From assembly GCA_032173965.1 (NCBI GenBank), contig CM063283.1, positions 39,305,743 through 39,369,742 of the forward strand: a DNA stretch of 64,000 bases, given 5' to 3'. The notes below the pieces were generated by a model. That model searched no databases, was not told the DNA's origin, and worked only from the letters and a program-made list of their open reading frames with translations. Source of the stretch: Sitta carolinensis (taxonomy: Eukaryota; Chordata; Aves; Passeriformes; Sittidae). Every line of letters begins with the position of its first letter. Within the stretch, counting starts at the first letter, position 1. The translations under genes and the position numbers were made by a program. This document shows, piece by piece, positions 14,956 to 26,984 of this stretch.

Positions 14956-15479
14956 GGCAAGAATGTTGATACAAATAGTGGTTATGAGTAGGTAGCATCT
15001 CCTCTTCGCACCATGTAGTATTTCACTTGTGTTCCTTTCTCTGAATGCACAGTGGCACACACCACTGAAATTGCAGTTGTATGTGACTAAATCAAGAGAC
15101 ATTGGGATAATCATTTCCAGCTGCCATGAAATGATCTGGTACCTTTTTGCCACCTCCAGAAGTTGGAAAATTGCTGTTGCCTTGCTTTTTCTTGAGGAGA
15201 TGAAGTTCAGACTGTCATTGTTACATTGCATAACAGTAGTGCTATGTGCTGCCTGGTACCAGTCTTTGTGGAGCCTTATTCATAGTGTCATGCCCATATG
15301 TGATTTGTCAGCACTGCTTCACCACTTGTGGGAAGATGGTGGTATGCTGTCATTAATATTCCTATTCTGAGATAGCCAACAGAAAGTGTTCATGGAAAAG
15401 TGTGAATAAATCAAGGAACACATCTCTTACCCAGAACTTTGGATCAGAATTTTACGTGCTTTGAAATGTGACCAAAACA
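14956..15479. other. AT-rich noncoding stretch
   Basis: No recognisable gene or repeat. Reading frames of 99 and 113 codons overlap here on opposite strands (14932-15231 minus and 15029-15370 plus), which is the pattern of chance frames, and neither looks like a known protein. Confidence 0.5.
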
Positions 15480-15664
15480 GTCCAAAAAAGAAACAAAAAA
15501 GAAAAAAAAAAAAGACTTCACAATGTGTTACCCTTGTGCCTTCCAGAAAAAAAAAAAAAAACACAAAACAAAAAACAAACAAACAAAAAAAAAAAAAAAA
15601 AAAAAACAAAAAAACAAAAACAAAACACCTCCAAAAAAAAAAAAAAAAAAACAACCAAAAAAAA
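15480..15664 (+). repeat. A-rich low-complexity tract
   Basis: Roughly 185 bases of A runs interrupted by single C, G or T bases, with AAAC and AAAAAC words frequent in the middle. It is interrupted by a short unique piece near 15513-15546. The many overlapping Lys/Asn/Gln-rich frames on the plus strand and Phe-rich frames on the minus strand come from this composition and are not genes. Such tracts often grow from old poly(A) tails, but no parent element is recognisable. Confidence 0.9.
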
Positions 15665-16817
15665 GCTGTGTTTTCTGGAACATATTGCTTTGGCAGGTCT
15701 AGAATATATATTCTGTTTCCTGCTGCACCACTGCAGATAGTCCACTGGAAATACTTTGCTTGCTGTGTGAATCATGGCCTGTAGCATGCCTTAGGGCATG
15801 GCACTTGTGGGGCTCAAGTGATACTTGAGTTACTGTATATGCACCGTATAGTTGCTTAAACTTTCTTCAACATAAAACAGCACATTTACACATTAGACAA
15901 GCACAAAGTGGTCCATGTGGAACTGCTTTCACTTGAGGCAAAGTGTCCTTGTAGAGTTTTGAAGTGTGAAGTGAATTTTATCATTTTAAATTGTACAAAT
16001 AAGTAGAAAGGAAAGTTAATTTGTATTATTTTTCCTGTTTCAGGGCAATCAAGGGGATTTTTTTTTTTGGAAGGGTGGGAGGGCTAAGACAAATTAGCCT
16101 TTTGTATATAAACCAGTTTCCAACAGAATATAAAATACAATAAAGAATGCAGGGAGTGGGCCTCTCAGACGAGTTGAGATATGTGATGAGTACATTTATT
16201 TTGTGTTTTATTATATGAAGATTTTTGTTTAGATGGGTGAAAAGGAAATAATTGTGTTGGGATTGTGGTCTATCAGAAAAAGTGCTATGCATTTCTCTTT
16301 TTCTGGGAAAACACTAGTTATTGAATATACCAGTTGGATATTTGAATACATTTCAAGATCAGTCTTTTGGTTGTATTGCATCCTACTTGAAACACTGGCA
16401 TATGCAGAGGAATACTGCAGTGTGAAATTTATTACTTTACCATACAGGTTTTGGGGCAAGTGTGTTGTTCCCATAAGTTTTTAAAAACTTTTTCACATCT
16501 TATGTTCTAGTTCTTTTAATTCAAAATTGTTGTGAGTTTTTTTTCATCCCTGAGGAGATTTCTAAAAAATGCTCACCAAAACATAGTAAACAATTTGAAT
16601 TATTTGGATTTGATGATTCAGGTGGAAGTATTCCCAATGTGCAGAGACAGATCTGAGAAGATTGATTCATGAACAGCAGCAGTAATTCAGAGACCAAAAT
16701 GTGGTCCTTTGAGCTTTTAAGGCACTATGACTTGCAGAGGATTAAAACTAAAGTCTCTTCATGAAAGGCATTGGAATTACATCTGAGAATGAAGCCACCA
16801 CATCCCAGTCATCACAT
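15665..16817. other. AT-rich noncoding stretch
   Basis: No gene or nameable repeat seen. Two overlapping frames on opposite strands near 16229-16484 are chance frames. Confidence 0.5.
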
Positions 16818-16863
16818 TGCAATAGTAAGCTGCAATAGTAAGCTCCAGCAAGTAAGCTGGAGC
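16818..16863 (+). repeat. 13-bp tandem duplication abutting a perfect hairpin
   Basis: The 13-base unit TGCAATAGTAAGC occurs twice head to tail (16818-16843). A shortened third copy, GCAAGTAAGCT, follows at 16848-16858. It overlaps a perfect 8-base inverted repeat, GCTCCAGC at 16842-16849 and GCTGGAGC at 16856-16863, separated by a 6-base loop. The arrangement suggests local replication slippage; no function is visible. Confidence 0.85.
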
Positions 16864-17039
16864 AACTGAGGAGTACTTATTTTTGCTGTGACTACGAGAG
16901 CTTTGGCAGTTGCCTTTTCAAACCCAGAATGTCTGGGTTTCATGGAGAGCTTGAGATTGCCTAACGAGAGGTGGTCTCTACAGCTGCCTTAACCTGAACA
17001 GACAGGACAATCTAAAAATCAGCCTCTCTAGCATGTAGT

Positions 17040-17600
17040 TCACTGTGTGTTAAGCCCCCATTTTAATTTACAGTCCATAATATAGTTTCTCTGGCAGCGA
17101 TTCATAAATCTCCATTTCAGCCATACGACTGCTGCATTATAATGGCGCTTTCCCTGGTGCTGCCCCTATCTCCACGGCTCCTGCTTTTAGGACATGCAGC
17201 ATCCAGCGGTAGGAATGTCACTTGATGCCAGTCCTCGTCTGTGCCTAGCATAATTGAAAATACATTGATACCTCACATTGCCATGCAGGGCTATGGTCAT
17301 TAAAATTTTATCATGTAAACCCTGCTGTCTTCACCAAAGAGGAATTGAGAGCCATAGCAGAGGATGATCATGCATTTTATCAGAATCTTCTGAAAGGAAA
17401 AACCCAGCAGGCTCAGAGCAGGAAGAAATCAGGATTGCATTCCCTCTAATTTAAATATAATGTAATACAATGTCAAAACCCATGAAATTGACATTTATCT
17501 ACTGTAGTTCATTTTAACTTTTTCCCCAGAGTGGCTCAGTGTCCCATGGTTGCACAACAGTTCAAACCAGTTGCACATGATGTGATTTTCATATGTTTTT
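17040..17600. other. Candidate conserved noncoding element (appearance only)
   Basis: This stretch differs from its surroundings. It has mixed base composition, no homopolymers or simple repeats, no open frame of interest, and clusters of homeodomain-like TAAT/ATTA and octamer-like words. Conserved enhancers often look like this, but appearance alone cannot show conservation. Treat it as a pointer for alignment rather than a call. Confidence 0.2.
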
Positions 17601-20369
17601 CCTGCAGGGCAGATATTCATCAAAGCATGCAACAGACAGCTAAAGCAAAAGGCAGCAAGCTATAGATTATCACATTGATTTTTTTGGGGTCAGATTGTCA
17701 GATTAGTAGGTTTAGAGGCTGGGCCATTTGTGCTTCCTAGCACCAATGCAGATAGAAACTGGCAGGCATGTAACTAAGAGAGAATTCTGCAGGTAAGACA
17801 ATTAAGAAGTTTCCATTAAAAAAAAAAAAAAATCAAGGATTTATTGGCCAAAATATTTTTATTTGTTCTTAGCAAAACAGTTATGGTTTTACCAGGATTC
17901 TTTGATTTTTCTTAATGTTGTGCTTGTGTATGTGTGGGGTTTTTTTCAGTTTGAAATAAAAAGAGAAAGAAGATAACAGAATGAATTACTTTAAAAAATA
18001 TATAGGAAATATTTATAAAAAATTCTTAGTCTAGTTTAACTAGGAAATAAATGAAAAAAGTTAATTTGAGCTGTTTTTTGAAGTGATAGCTCCTTTTATT
18101 TTTTCCTACTGTCTTAAGCTAACAGATATACAGAAATTACACTTCACTCCTACTGAAGACAGTCTTTCTGAGTTTCTCAGAACCTTTTGTATTGAGATCT
18201 AGTTCCCCCCGAAAAAATACTACAAATATAACAATTTGAATTCACAGCCTGTTGCAAACTTTAGTTTCACTAGTTTGCCCCTAAAGAGAGGTTAGATCTA
18301 TAGCCAAAAGTTTCTAGCCCACGTAATTGTTCCTTAAATGAAAAAAGACAAAACCAGATCTCCTGCAGGTAAAAAAGTATCTCTGTTCTCATTTTCATGC
18401 ATAATGTGAACTATTTTAGTGGTAGGTGGACTTCTATGAGTAATGAATTCAGGAAAGGCAAACCCAGTTTTCCTAGAAGACTGGTATCTAGCTGTTCTTG
18501 CTTTAAAAGTGAAAAAGGGGACATTTATCCTGTAAAGCCTTAGTACTAGTGCAAGCAGGTGTTTCCATTATTTAATGAAATAAAGGAGAAAAAAAAAAAA
18601 ACAAAAGGTGTTTGAAGTGTGTATTGTATAAATGCTACTTCTGGATTTTTTCCTTATTTTTAAAAGAAACATTGGCTTTAGGTCAGGTGCTTAACTAGCA
18701 AGTTCTTACCTTTGTAAGTGTAGGTATTATCACCATGATTTCTTTTCACTTAGGAGCTAAAAATGTTTATTTCAGTGGTTGGCTTATTTTCTCTTTCTTT
18801 TAAAAATGAGTGCACTTTTGTTTATCTCTGTGTCAGGCTAGCTTTGATTACATAGAATGGTGGCTTGCCCTAAGATTTTTAGTAACTTAAGCAACAATTT
18901 ATGTCAGGGAAGGTCTAGTGCAACAATGACAAAATGTTGTGAAATGACACAGAAGCAAATATATGTTGATGTTGAAAAAATTAACTGTCCTCTCTGAACA
19001 AGTTTATATTCTGCACTACAGGGTTTCTTTTTCATATCCTAATTTTTTTATAAGTGTGATTCTGCATGTACCAGAGATACTCACACTTTTACAATTCTCT
19101 TGAAACTCTCAAAAGACGATGTGAATGGTAAAAAGAACTGTGATTCAGCCATCTGTGAAAGGAGGAACTGGTTCCTCCTGTGTGAAAATCTCCACAGCTT
19201 TATCTTTGTCCACCCTTGTCTTCTAGGCCCTCTGAGAAAGGAGGATAGCAGGTTTGAGAAGCTTTGGAGTAACTGGTGTGCTTCTTTGAGGGCTTGCTTC
19301 TGGCATTGTTTCAGACCACTGATCTTATTCCTATGGCTTCAAGTGCATTAGAAATAAATAAACAAGGGATTTTGCTGAAAGATTTCTGTTTACTTTTTGT
19401 CTTCCACTGTACTCTATGATCTAGCTTTTTATATGGATAGTAATCATCTTGGTGAGTATTATCAGTTACTTAGTGAAAAATAACAGGTTGCTCTTACCTA
19501 TTAAAAATCTCTTCTATCCTTTCTGAATACCAAGAAACTACAAGAACTTCCACCAAATTCTTACTTTCTCTAAAAATCAGCTAGATAATTATGCTTTAGA
19601 GCTCTTATTAGTACTTGTGGAAAGAGTTGTGATTGAGTGTTTAAAATCTAAAATTTGAAAATATTTTGAAATTGTCAAGGTTTCTCTCCAAATATTTAGA
19701 ATATTATTTTTCTTGCTTGTGCTTGTAGGAATGTTTAATATACTTGTAGCCAAAGTCTGCTTCCTTGCAAATAAAAAAAATAAAAAAAAAAAGAAAGAAA
19801 AAAGATATGCCCTTTTTTTTTGAATGCATATAACCTTTTGAAACATGTAAGCTGATGAAATCTGTTTGGACTTGTTTTCATGGATCTAGCAAAAGAGAAC
19901 TCTGCGATCTCGGTTCTCTTTCTTTACTTAATACCAGGTTGTAGGTCAAAGCCTTTAAGAAACTCTTCAAAGAAAGTACCGGAATAATTCTCATTATAAG
20001 TAGTAGCTAAATGACTTTGGTTTAAATTATGTCCTTTTTGAAAACAATAAAAAAAAATGCACTGAAATATTGCAATTAAGTCAACACAACACATTGAAAT
20101 AAAAAGGCAATATGATTCAGATGAAATGCATAATTTTGATTCCACACAGTACGAGTTGTACTGAAGTGTGAGCAAATGAGAACACAGCTCCCCCTGTGTT
20201 CAAGAAAAATTGGCAGCCTGTACTAGAGGTATTTCTAACAGCTGTAGTAATTATATTATTATTTCTTGCATTCCTTCAGCTGTGGGAATTATGATGAATA
20301 AGAGCAGTCTCATAATGTATATTGATCACCCAAGTACCCAAGTATTAATCTGCTCAAGCAACATTTACT
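17601..20369. other. AT-rich noncoding stretch
   Basis: No gene seen. It contains short A/T homopolymers, for example near 17818-17832 and 18589-18601, and an A-rich patch near 19770-19803. No mobile element could be named. Confidence 0.5.
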
Positions 20370-20545
20370 ACTCACTTAGCACTTTTCATTTCTTTAAATA
20401 TGAAAGCACTTTTAAAAGGCTGATTTGGTCTGTATTTTTCCATTTTACTTATGGAGAAAAAGCAGGGCACAGCTAAGTGACTCTTCCCCAGTCATGACCT
20501 CAGAAGAGTGAGTGAAGTGGCTTGAACCCTCATGTTCCTTGAGCT
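20370..20545 (-). repeat. Ancient MIR/CORE-SINE-like fragment
   Basis: The order of words matches the reverse complement of MIR-type SINEs: a 'cacttttcat' stretch, then CCATTTTACTTATGGAGAAA, a 'ggcacag', 'taagtgact', 'cccca.gtca' series, and finally 'ggcttgaaccct' corresponding to the B-box side. The match is imperfect, as expected of an old copy. The assignment rests on remembered consensus features; the exact subfamily cannot be told. It is far too diverged to be active. Confidence 0.55.
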
Positions 20546-22640
20546 GAAAGAGACAAAGTTGGACAATCACTTCAACTGTGGTTTTGTCTGCTATTTCTGT
20601 TAAAGCATCTTTTTTGTAAATGCTTCTCCGTTGCTGCGATATAGATAGAAACACACAGTAACACACACAACAGGTGTTTAGGCAGAGAAGAAGAAAGGAA
20701 GTCCTTAGTTTATTGGTGCCCTCGTATATCTAAGTTTCTGGACAGTGACCAGAGATTGGACAGAGAAGTTCCCACCTCTCCATCTCCACTGGTCACTTGA
20801 GAAGTCCATCAGGTGATATCTTTTACAAAGGAATGCAAACATGATTCTTGTTTATCTTACCATTCATGAGAACTGACTCCACTATGCTAAAACAAATCAG
20901 AAGGCTTATTTTCAGGGACAACACTTCTCTCTATATTTGTTCTTTAAAAATAACAACTTCCATGTTTGTTCTCTCAGTTTTTTCACATCTTCCCATCTTC
21001 ATGCCTTTTATAGGCTTCAAAAACACATGCACGCATATATCTGTGTGGATTTTGAGGGCTGAATATGAGGTTCTCTTGTTCCTCCTCTTGATCATGGTGT
21101 ACGGTCAATCTTAGGAAAGGTGCTTGTAGGGAAGTCTAGTTCAGCACTTTGGCTTTAACACATGTAGTACTTAATTTTTATCTCTTTCTGACAGTACTCC
21201 AGCAGGAGTTTTCCAGGGGTCTGGGACAGTGTTTTGTACAAGATAAGATAATACAGTGCACACATGCTGATTCCTAAAAGTGTGCTCTCTAGCATACCAC
21301 GATGATAGCACAGCAAGTAAACAACAATAACTACCTCTCTGGCACACACATCCGCAGCTATCGCAGAGGGACACTGCCATCCGAAACCTTTTCTTCCATG
21401 CAGTGCTGCACAGCTGGGCATGGGCACTGTGATTTATGGTCCACTGACTGCAGCTTCAGCTAGCCTTCTCTGAAGCAGATTTTGCTTTTAAAATGACCAG
21501 TCTCTGCTTTGTTCTTTGTTTGAAAAAAGGAATCTACTGAGTTTTCCACTAGATTTGTAAAGTTCCAAAAGCTTTTGTTTCAGTGACAAATACTTCATCC
21601 ATTGAAACCTTTTACATGTCAGGATGGAATCATCCCCAGCCTGATTTAAAGGCAGAAGACAGAAATGGGCCACTCCAGGCTTCCTCTAAATAGTTTAGAT
21701 GAGAACAATGAGCTAACAGTTCCACGCAGGGTTCAGAGGCAGCTGAATTTGCTGGATTGCCGAGTCACTGAAAAGCTGTTGCATGAACGAAACAATAATT
21801 TCTTTCAATTAGAAACCCAAAGAGGCAGGAATATACTTCAACTATCATGGTGGTAAAGTGGAAGTTGGTCTCCATTTTGGTGTTGTATTTCTCTGCTGCA
21901 GTAGGGCAAGCGGCAGAAAATAGAACTGTGCATCAGCTTACAAACACCAAACTTTTCCTTTCCTTTTTCTTTCTTCCTTTCAGTATTTCCTAACTATCTT
22001 TTCTAAATTCATTTTACTGTTGGCTGACTGTCACTGGTCACCATAGCAACAACCTCTCGTAGCAGCAGCAACCTCTATGTTGCCCGATGTGAGCATCTTC
22101 ACATTTGAGACTTGCCAAGGCTAACTATTAATCCAGGGTTGTATACTGGCTCAACACAGTAAGATTGTTTTCTCCCACTTTAGCTGTCTGCCTTATGCTT
22201 CTTTTCCTGAGTTGGTTCCTTCTCTTTACTAATTTATCTTTTGGGCAATCTGGTGTTAGCTTTCATTGTTTAACATTTTTGTATTTTGGAAGGCTGGTTA
22301 GCTTAAGTATCTTTTAGCAAAATAACATACAACACAATTGCATTAAAGAAACTCTTTTTAAAGTATGATTCATAATTAAAAAGAAGGATTTGAGATAATC
22401 TTTTACTTAAAAAATTACTTGCAAGCTCCTTAGATGCTTTGCATGGGATAACTGGTGAGTTTTTCCTAGGGTAGCATGGAGAGAAATACATTTTATGGTA
22501 GTGTTTTTGGAAACAAGCAACTAGTATGGAATAGGTGTGAATGATGCAGCACTTAATGGCAGCATAACAGTCTAAAATTTTTAAACCCCTATACACTGAC
22601 CATAAAACAGCATCTAATAGCAGTTGAAACCTTGCTGTAA
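20546..22640. other. AT-rich noncoding stretch
   Basis: No gene or nameable repeat seen. Several short frames on both strands overlap each other and resemble nothing known. Confidence 0.5.
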
Positions 22641-22730
22641 AGCAAATGTAGCAAAGTGGTTAAGAGTACTTGGCTGGGAAATGAGTGCTGAAAGAGAAAG
22701 CTGCAGTGCAGTGATTGGTTTGATTTGCTG
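22641..22730 (+). repeat. Possible MIR-type SINE head with pol III A and B box remnants
   Basis: The word TAGCAAAGTGGTTAAGAG at 22649-22666 closely resembles the 5' tRNA-related head of MIR SINEs, including an A-box-like TAGCAAAGTGG. A weak B-box-like GGTTTGATTT lies at 22717-22726, a little further downstream than in the consensus. Only this head region is recognisable. It could be chance, but the 5' match is long. Confidence 0.4.
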
Positions 22731-24656
22731 AATAAATTGCTATGTTCAGATTCAATTTGTATCAATAAGGAAAGCACTGTACACCTGCAGAGCCTGTCAC
22801 ACTTGGTATCCAAAATTCTGACACAGCCAGTCTTAAACAATCTTTTTACTGTTGTCAGTAATGAAAGCCAAAAGAACCTCAAAGCACCCCACCAAAAACA
22901 CCCAACCTCTGAACTTGGAGTATTTGCATTTTTATTCTATGTATGTGAAAAAAAGTGAGCAATGCCTCTTTGGGGTATTTCCTTAAGGAAACATAATACT
23001 TTTAATAAATGTATGGAATATTGCACTATTCTCAATGGATTATTTTAAAAGTAGCCAAGGGGTACTGTTCATTCAGTAGAAGGGTTTCTCTTTATTAACC
23101 CTGACTGAAAGCTAGAAGCATAGTACGCTGTCTCCTTAATACAGTGGAAATTGCACTTAGATAATTGGCAACTATGATATAAAATGAACAAATGTATAGG
23201 CTTTTACATTTGCAACCTGGCAACTGATGTTTATCCCTGTCTGTAATCCCTACAGCATTTCAGGATTGAAAAAAGATGGTTTCTAGGGAGTGCTTTTCAT
23301 GTATTTTTGGGTTTTTTTCTTTGTTTTTATTTCTATTTCTTTTTGGGGGGGCAGGGTGGAGGAGAGCCAAACCTCTCCGGATTTGTCTTGCAATGACCAA
23401 ATCATTCAAAATCTGAATTCTACATATTTGGTGGGTATGTTTGTTTAGGTTTGGGGGGGGTTTGTGTTTGGGAAATCCCTGCAGATTTTTTTGGAGTTCA
23501 AACTATTGTGATGGTTTTTTTCAGGAGAAACAGAACTGAACTCTTAGAAATGACTGATATAGGAAAATATTTCTGAAGAAAGGGGAAGGATTAATATTAA
23601 GAGAAGGTATGTGGCTCCAAGGTGTAGAAGCTGTTTTAGACCCCACCTAGTAGATTTTAAGGAAATTTCTCACATATTTATAAAGTGGCAGACCTGACTA
23701 AGAGGCCTATCAGTTTAATATTTACAATGAGAGAATTCAATTTATTTCTAGGGGAATAAAAAGAGCATGAATTAATAATTTGTTTGAGAGCATAAGTAGG
23801 GTGATTTGATACTGAGTGCCTTTTGTCCTGATTCTTTGAGCTCCTATGCTCATATATAATTTTAGACAGAATCCTGCAGAGTTTTTCTGATGATAAACTT
23901 GCATCTTTTTGCACAGCCCAGCACTAAGTACAATCTTAGAAATATTGTCTCTTAATTACAATTCACATTTGTGAGCTTGGGGTCAAGCTACCTTTAAAAA
24001 AAAAAAATGCCTACATGTCAAATTTCAAAGCACGCTTGGCACTTAGAACACAAGACTTATGGTCAGTTTTATGAACTCTTTTTCATTTTTCCTTAATATT
24101 AGTTTAACACACTAATGTTTAATCAAAGTGTTTGATATTTAAATATTAAACATTGCCATTTTCCTCTGGACACCTAAACCAATATTAAAACAGAGTAAAC
24201 ATGAACAACTTATTTAATTATTGTTAATGGTCTAGGCAATTTCCAAGACTGAAATATCAGTAGTTACTGCACATTTAACAGAAATGTGATTCTATTTATT
24301 TTTTTGTATTTTTACCATGTGAACTTAAAATACTCTGAGCTGCCTTCTTCAAAAAATAATTTCTTTACACTGGAGGGATGTTTGGTGTTGGGATGAAAAC
24401 TATGCTGAGTTTTTGATGACTCACCATCCTAGTATAGACAGGAGTTAAAAGTCAGTGGTCAGAAGCATATTTTCCATTTGAAATACATATCACCAAGTAT
24501 TCTGGGATAAATTTTTAAAGACATGTATTCTTGACGTACATCTAATGTGAGATCTTCATATTATAGGCTAGTCCTCAAAAATATCCAAAATATTACAGAA
24601 AATAAGTCTTAAAAATTTGTACTTCCATGCAATATATACAAATAATATATATAAAA

Positions 24657-24660
<4 letters not shown>
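22731..24660. other. AT-rich noncoding stretch with G-run patches
   Basis: No gene seen. Short runs of eight G bases embedded in T-rich sequence occur near 23345 and 23453. An A tract lies near 23996-24007. Confidence 0.5.

Positions 24661-24741
<81 letters not shown>
24661..24741 (+). repeat. Compound microsatellite (CT)19(TA)~20
   Basis: A perfect CT dinucleotide array (24661-24698) passes through TTT directly into a perfect TA array (24701-24741). The CT part is a homopurine-homopyrimidine mirror repeat able in principle to form triplex DNA, and the TA part can extrude as a cruciform. Peptides of alternating Ser-Leu, Ile-Tyr or Arg-Glu read across it are artefacts. Confidence 0.97.
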
Positions 24742-24745
<4 letters not shown>

Positions 24746-25326
24746 CATATGTTACTGGATCTTTTTCATTTTGGGGGGAAAAATACCACCAACAAATAGA
24801 CAAGCAAATAAAAACAAAAGAAAAGAAAGAGCCGTGAGGAAAAAAAATAGAAAAAGGAAGCTTGGTTTTCACTGGTACACCAAATCCAGAAGGCAGTCAA
24901 AAATAAAACAAAAACAAAGGTGGTAGTTAGGGAAGACCTTGACAGTGGAACTGACTGGTCTGTTAAACAGGGTTAAATTAATTTATTTAAACTTGATCTT
25001 TAAGTTTGCTCACAGACCTAGTTAAATTGGTGCCTAGGCTGGCTCACCATACTTCCTTTGGGCTGCACAAAAGCAGCGATTAAATATTTTTTTTATGTAG
25101 TCACTGCTGGAAACAGTGGAAACTGTGCTACAAAGTGTTTGCTGCATGGCAGCACTTGTACCAACCCACCTGAAGAAATAAAGCCTTTTCCTAAAATATA
25201 AATTCAGCAGCCAGTGGATTTATTGGCTGGAGCTGTGAAGGTGAGTGGCTAAAAGCAGGAGCAGTAGTCGTGACTATTCAGCTGTGAAGATACCAAAAAA
25301 ACCCACCAACAATACATACAAAACAA

Positions 25327-25329
<3 letters not shown>
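24742..25329. other. AT-rich noncoding stretch
   Basis: No gene or nameable element. An A-rich patch with AAAAC and AAAAG words lies at 24778-24915. Confidence 0.5.

Positions 25330-25367
<38 letters not shown>
25330..25367 (+). repeat. (A)38 homopolymer
   Basis: The longest pure A run in the window. No recognisable retroposed sequence precedes it. Length is likely to vary between individuals and to be error-prone in sequencing. Confidence 0.95.
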
Positions 25368-25370
<3 letters not shown>

Positions 25371-26984
25371 TTCATCAAGATTTTGATGTGTTCTAGGGTT
25401 GGGGGTTTCTTGCTATTAGTGTTTTATTTCTAATCATGAAAGCTGTATTTTGTGTCCAATTTTTAGACAAAGTCAGGTGTCCTGATGTTTACTGTACGTA
25501 AACAAGAAATGTGAAGGAAATTTTCTATGATTCCTTTGTTTTTCCTAACAGAAACAGCAAGTAAGTTCTTCACCAATGGCAAGATGTTCGAGATAAAATA
25601 TGCACAATGGCATTCGTTTTTGCAGTATATGAAAAACTAGGTGGACTGTTGTACTTGTGCCATGCTTCAAAGACATGATTCTTTTCTTACATAATATTTA
25701 ATGCGTCATTTTGTTATAAATTCCATACATATTCATTCAGCACTTGCAATACACAGTAGAAGTCTGCCTGATTTCCTGTCCAATGTCTCTTACTTTATAG
25801 AAATATTTAAAGCCCTTTAGCCCAAAGGGATTTGTCTTGTGGTGCCTGTGTGTGCTGCCAGATTTTGTCATTTTATGTATTTATGTTCTTGATAGATGAA
25901 CTGTTTCCTGTCTTCCTCTACTTTTAGCGAGTTTTGCTCCTTTCAACTGTGTTTTTAATGAAGGTAAGGAATCTCTTCCTACAATCTTTATTGACTTTCA
26001 AGATTTTGAATAGAAGAACCGAGTCCTGACTTTTGAGGGGTTTTTTTTTTTGTTTTAGAACAAACAAATAAGAAGCATTGAATTGCTGAACAAAAGAGAT
26101 CAGATTAGATGATGATGGAAATGATGATTCAGAAGTGGTTTTAAAAGCAATGCCAATAAATATGATCACAAGCCATACCTACTCAGCTATTTCTCGATCT
26201 GCTGGCACAGCTCTGTATGTATTTGCTACCCAAAGCCATTAAGCAATTTGTTTGCAATGAAGATGGTTAAGCCAAATGCCTAAAACAAAATTACTGAGGT
26301 AGTCATGCCAATGTTCCTTGGTGTACAGAGACAGAAATCTTCCTGAGGCTGTGGCTTGTTGATAGGTATGTAAAGACCTAGAAGTCAAGAAGGAATTGAG
26401 AGGGTGTTCAAGGACCTTCCTGTTTTTCTGGATTGCAAGGGAAAGGATAAATACTGAATAATAGCTAAACAAACCTAACAGTAGGAGACGAGAGGCTTTT
26501 TCAGCCATGTGACAAACATTTGCTTCATTCATGCATCATAAATCTGCGGCTTGTTGTCAGTTTTTCCTTAGTCTTCCAATGCAGAGCCTTTGAGCGTACA
26601 TACACTACTTCTTCTTAGAAATATATTGGAATAATAACTGTAAATCAGTTTGAGGTAAATAGAAAAGGGAGTGACTTCTAATGTCTAGTGGCTACATAAG
26701 TGCTGTTTATGAGTTTTGCATTTATTTGATCTTTTTAAAGATTTTCTTCCTCCCCAAGGTCCTACCCTTTGTGTGCTGCTTTTCATTTAATACCAGATAA
26801 AGCCAATTACATTTTGGGGAGTTTATGAAGAACAATTTTTGAGGCCTGATTTGCTCCTGCCTTTCCTTTACACAGAGTTACACAGAGTAACTCCAAAAAA
26901 TGGTAAAATTTACATTTCCAAAGTGCAAAGTATATAAAAAACCCAAAAAAACCAAACCAGTAATTTATTAAGAGAGGTACTTGC
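25368..26984. other. AT-rich noncoding stretch
   Basis: No gene or nameable repeat seen up to the LTR that starts near 26985. Confidence 0.5.

Noticed and set aside
15461..15787. Lys-rich plus-strand and Phe-rich minus-strand frames
   Set aside because: These are translations of an A-rich low-complexity tract.
24609..24926. Frames with Ser-Leu, Ile-Tyr and Arg-Glu repeats
   Set aside because: Translations of the (CT)n(TA)n microsatellite.
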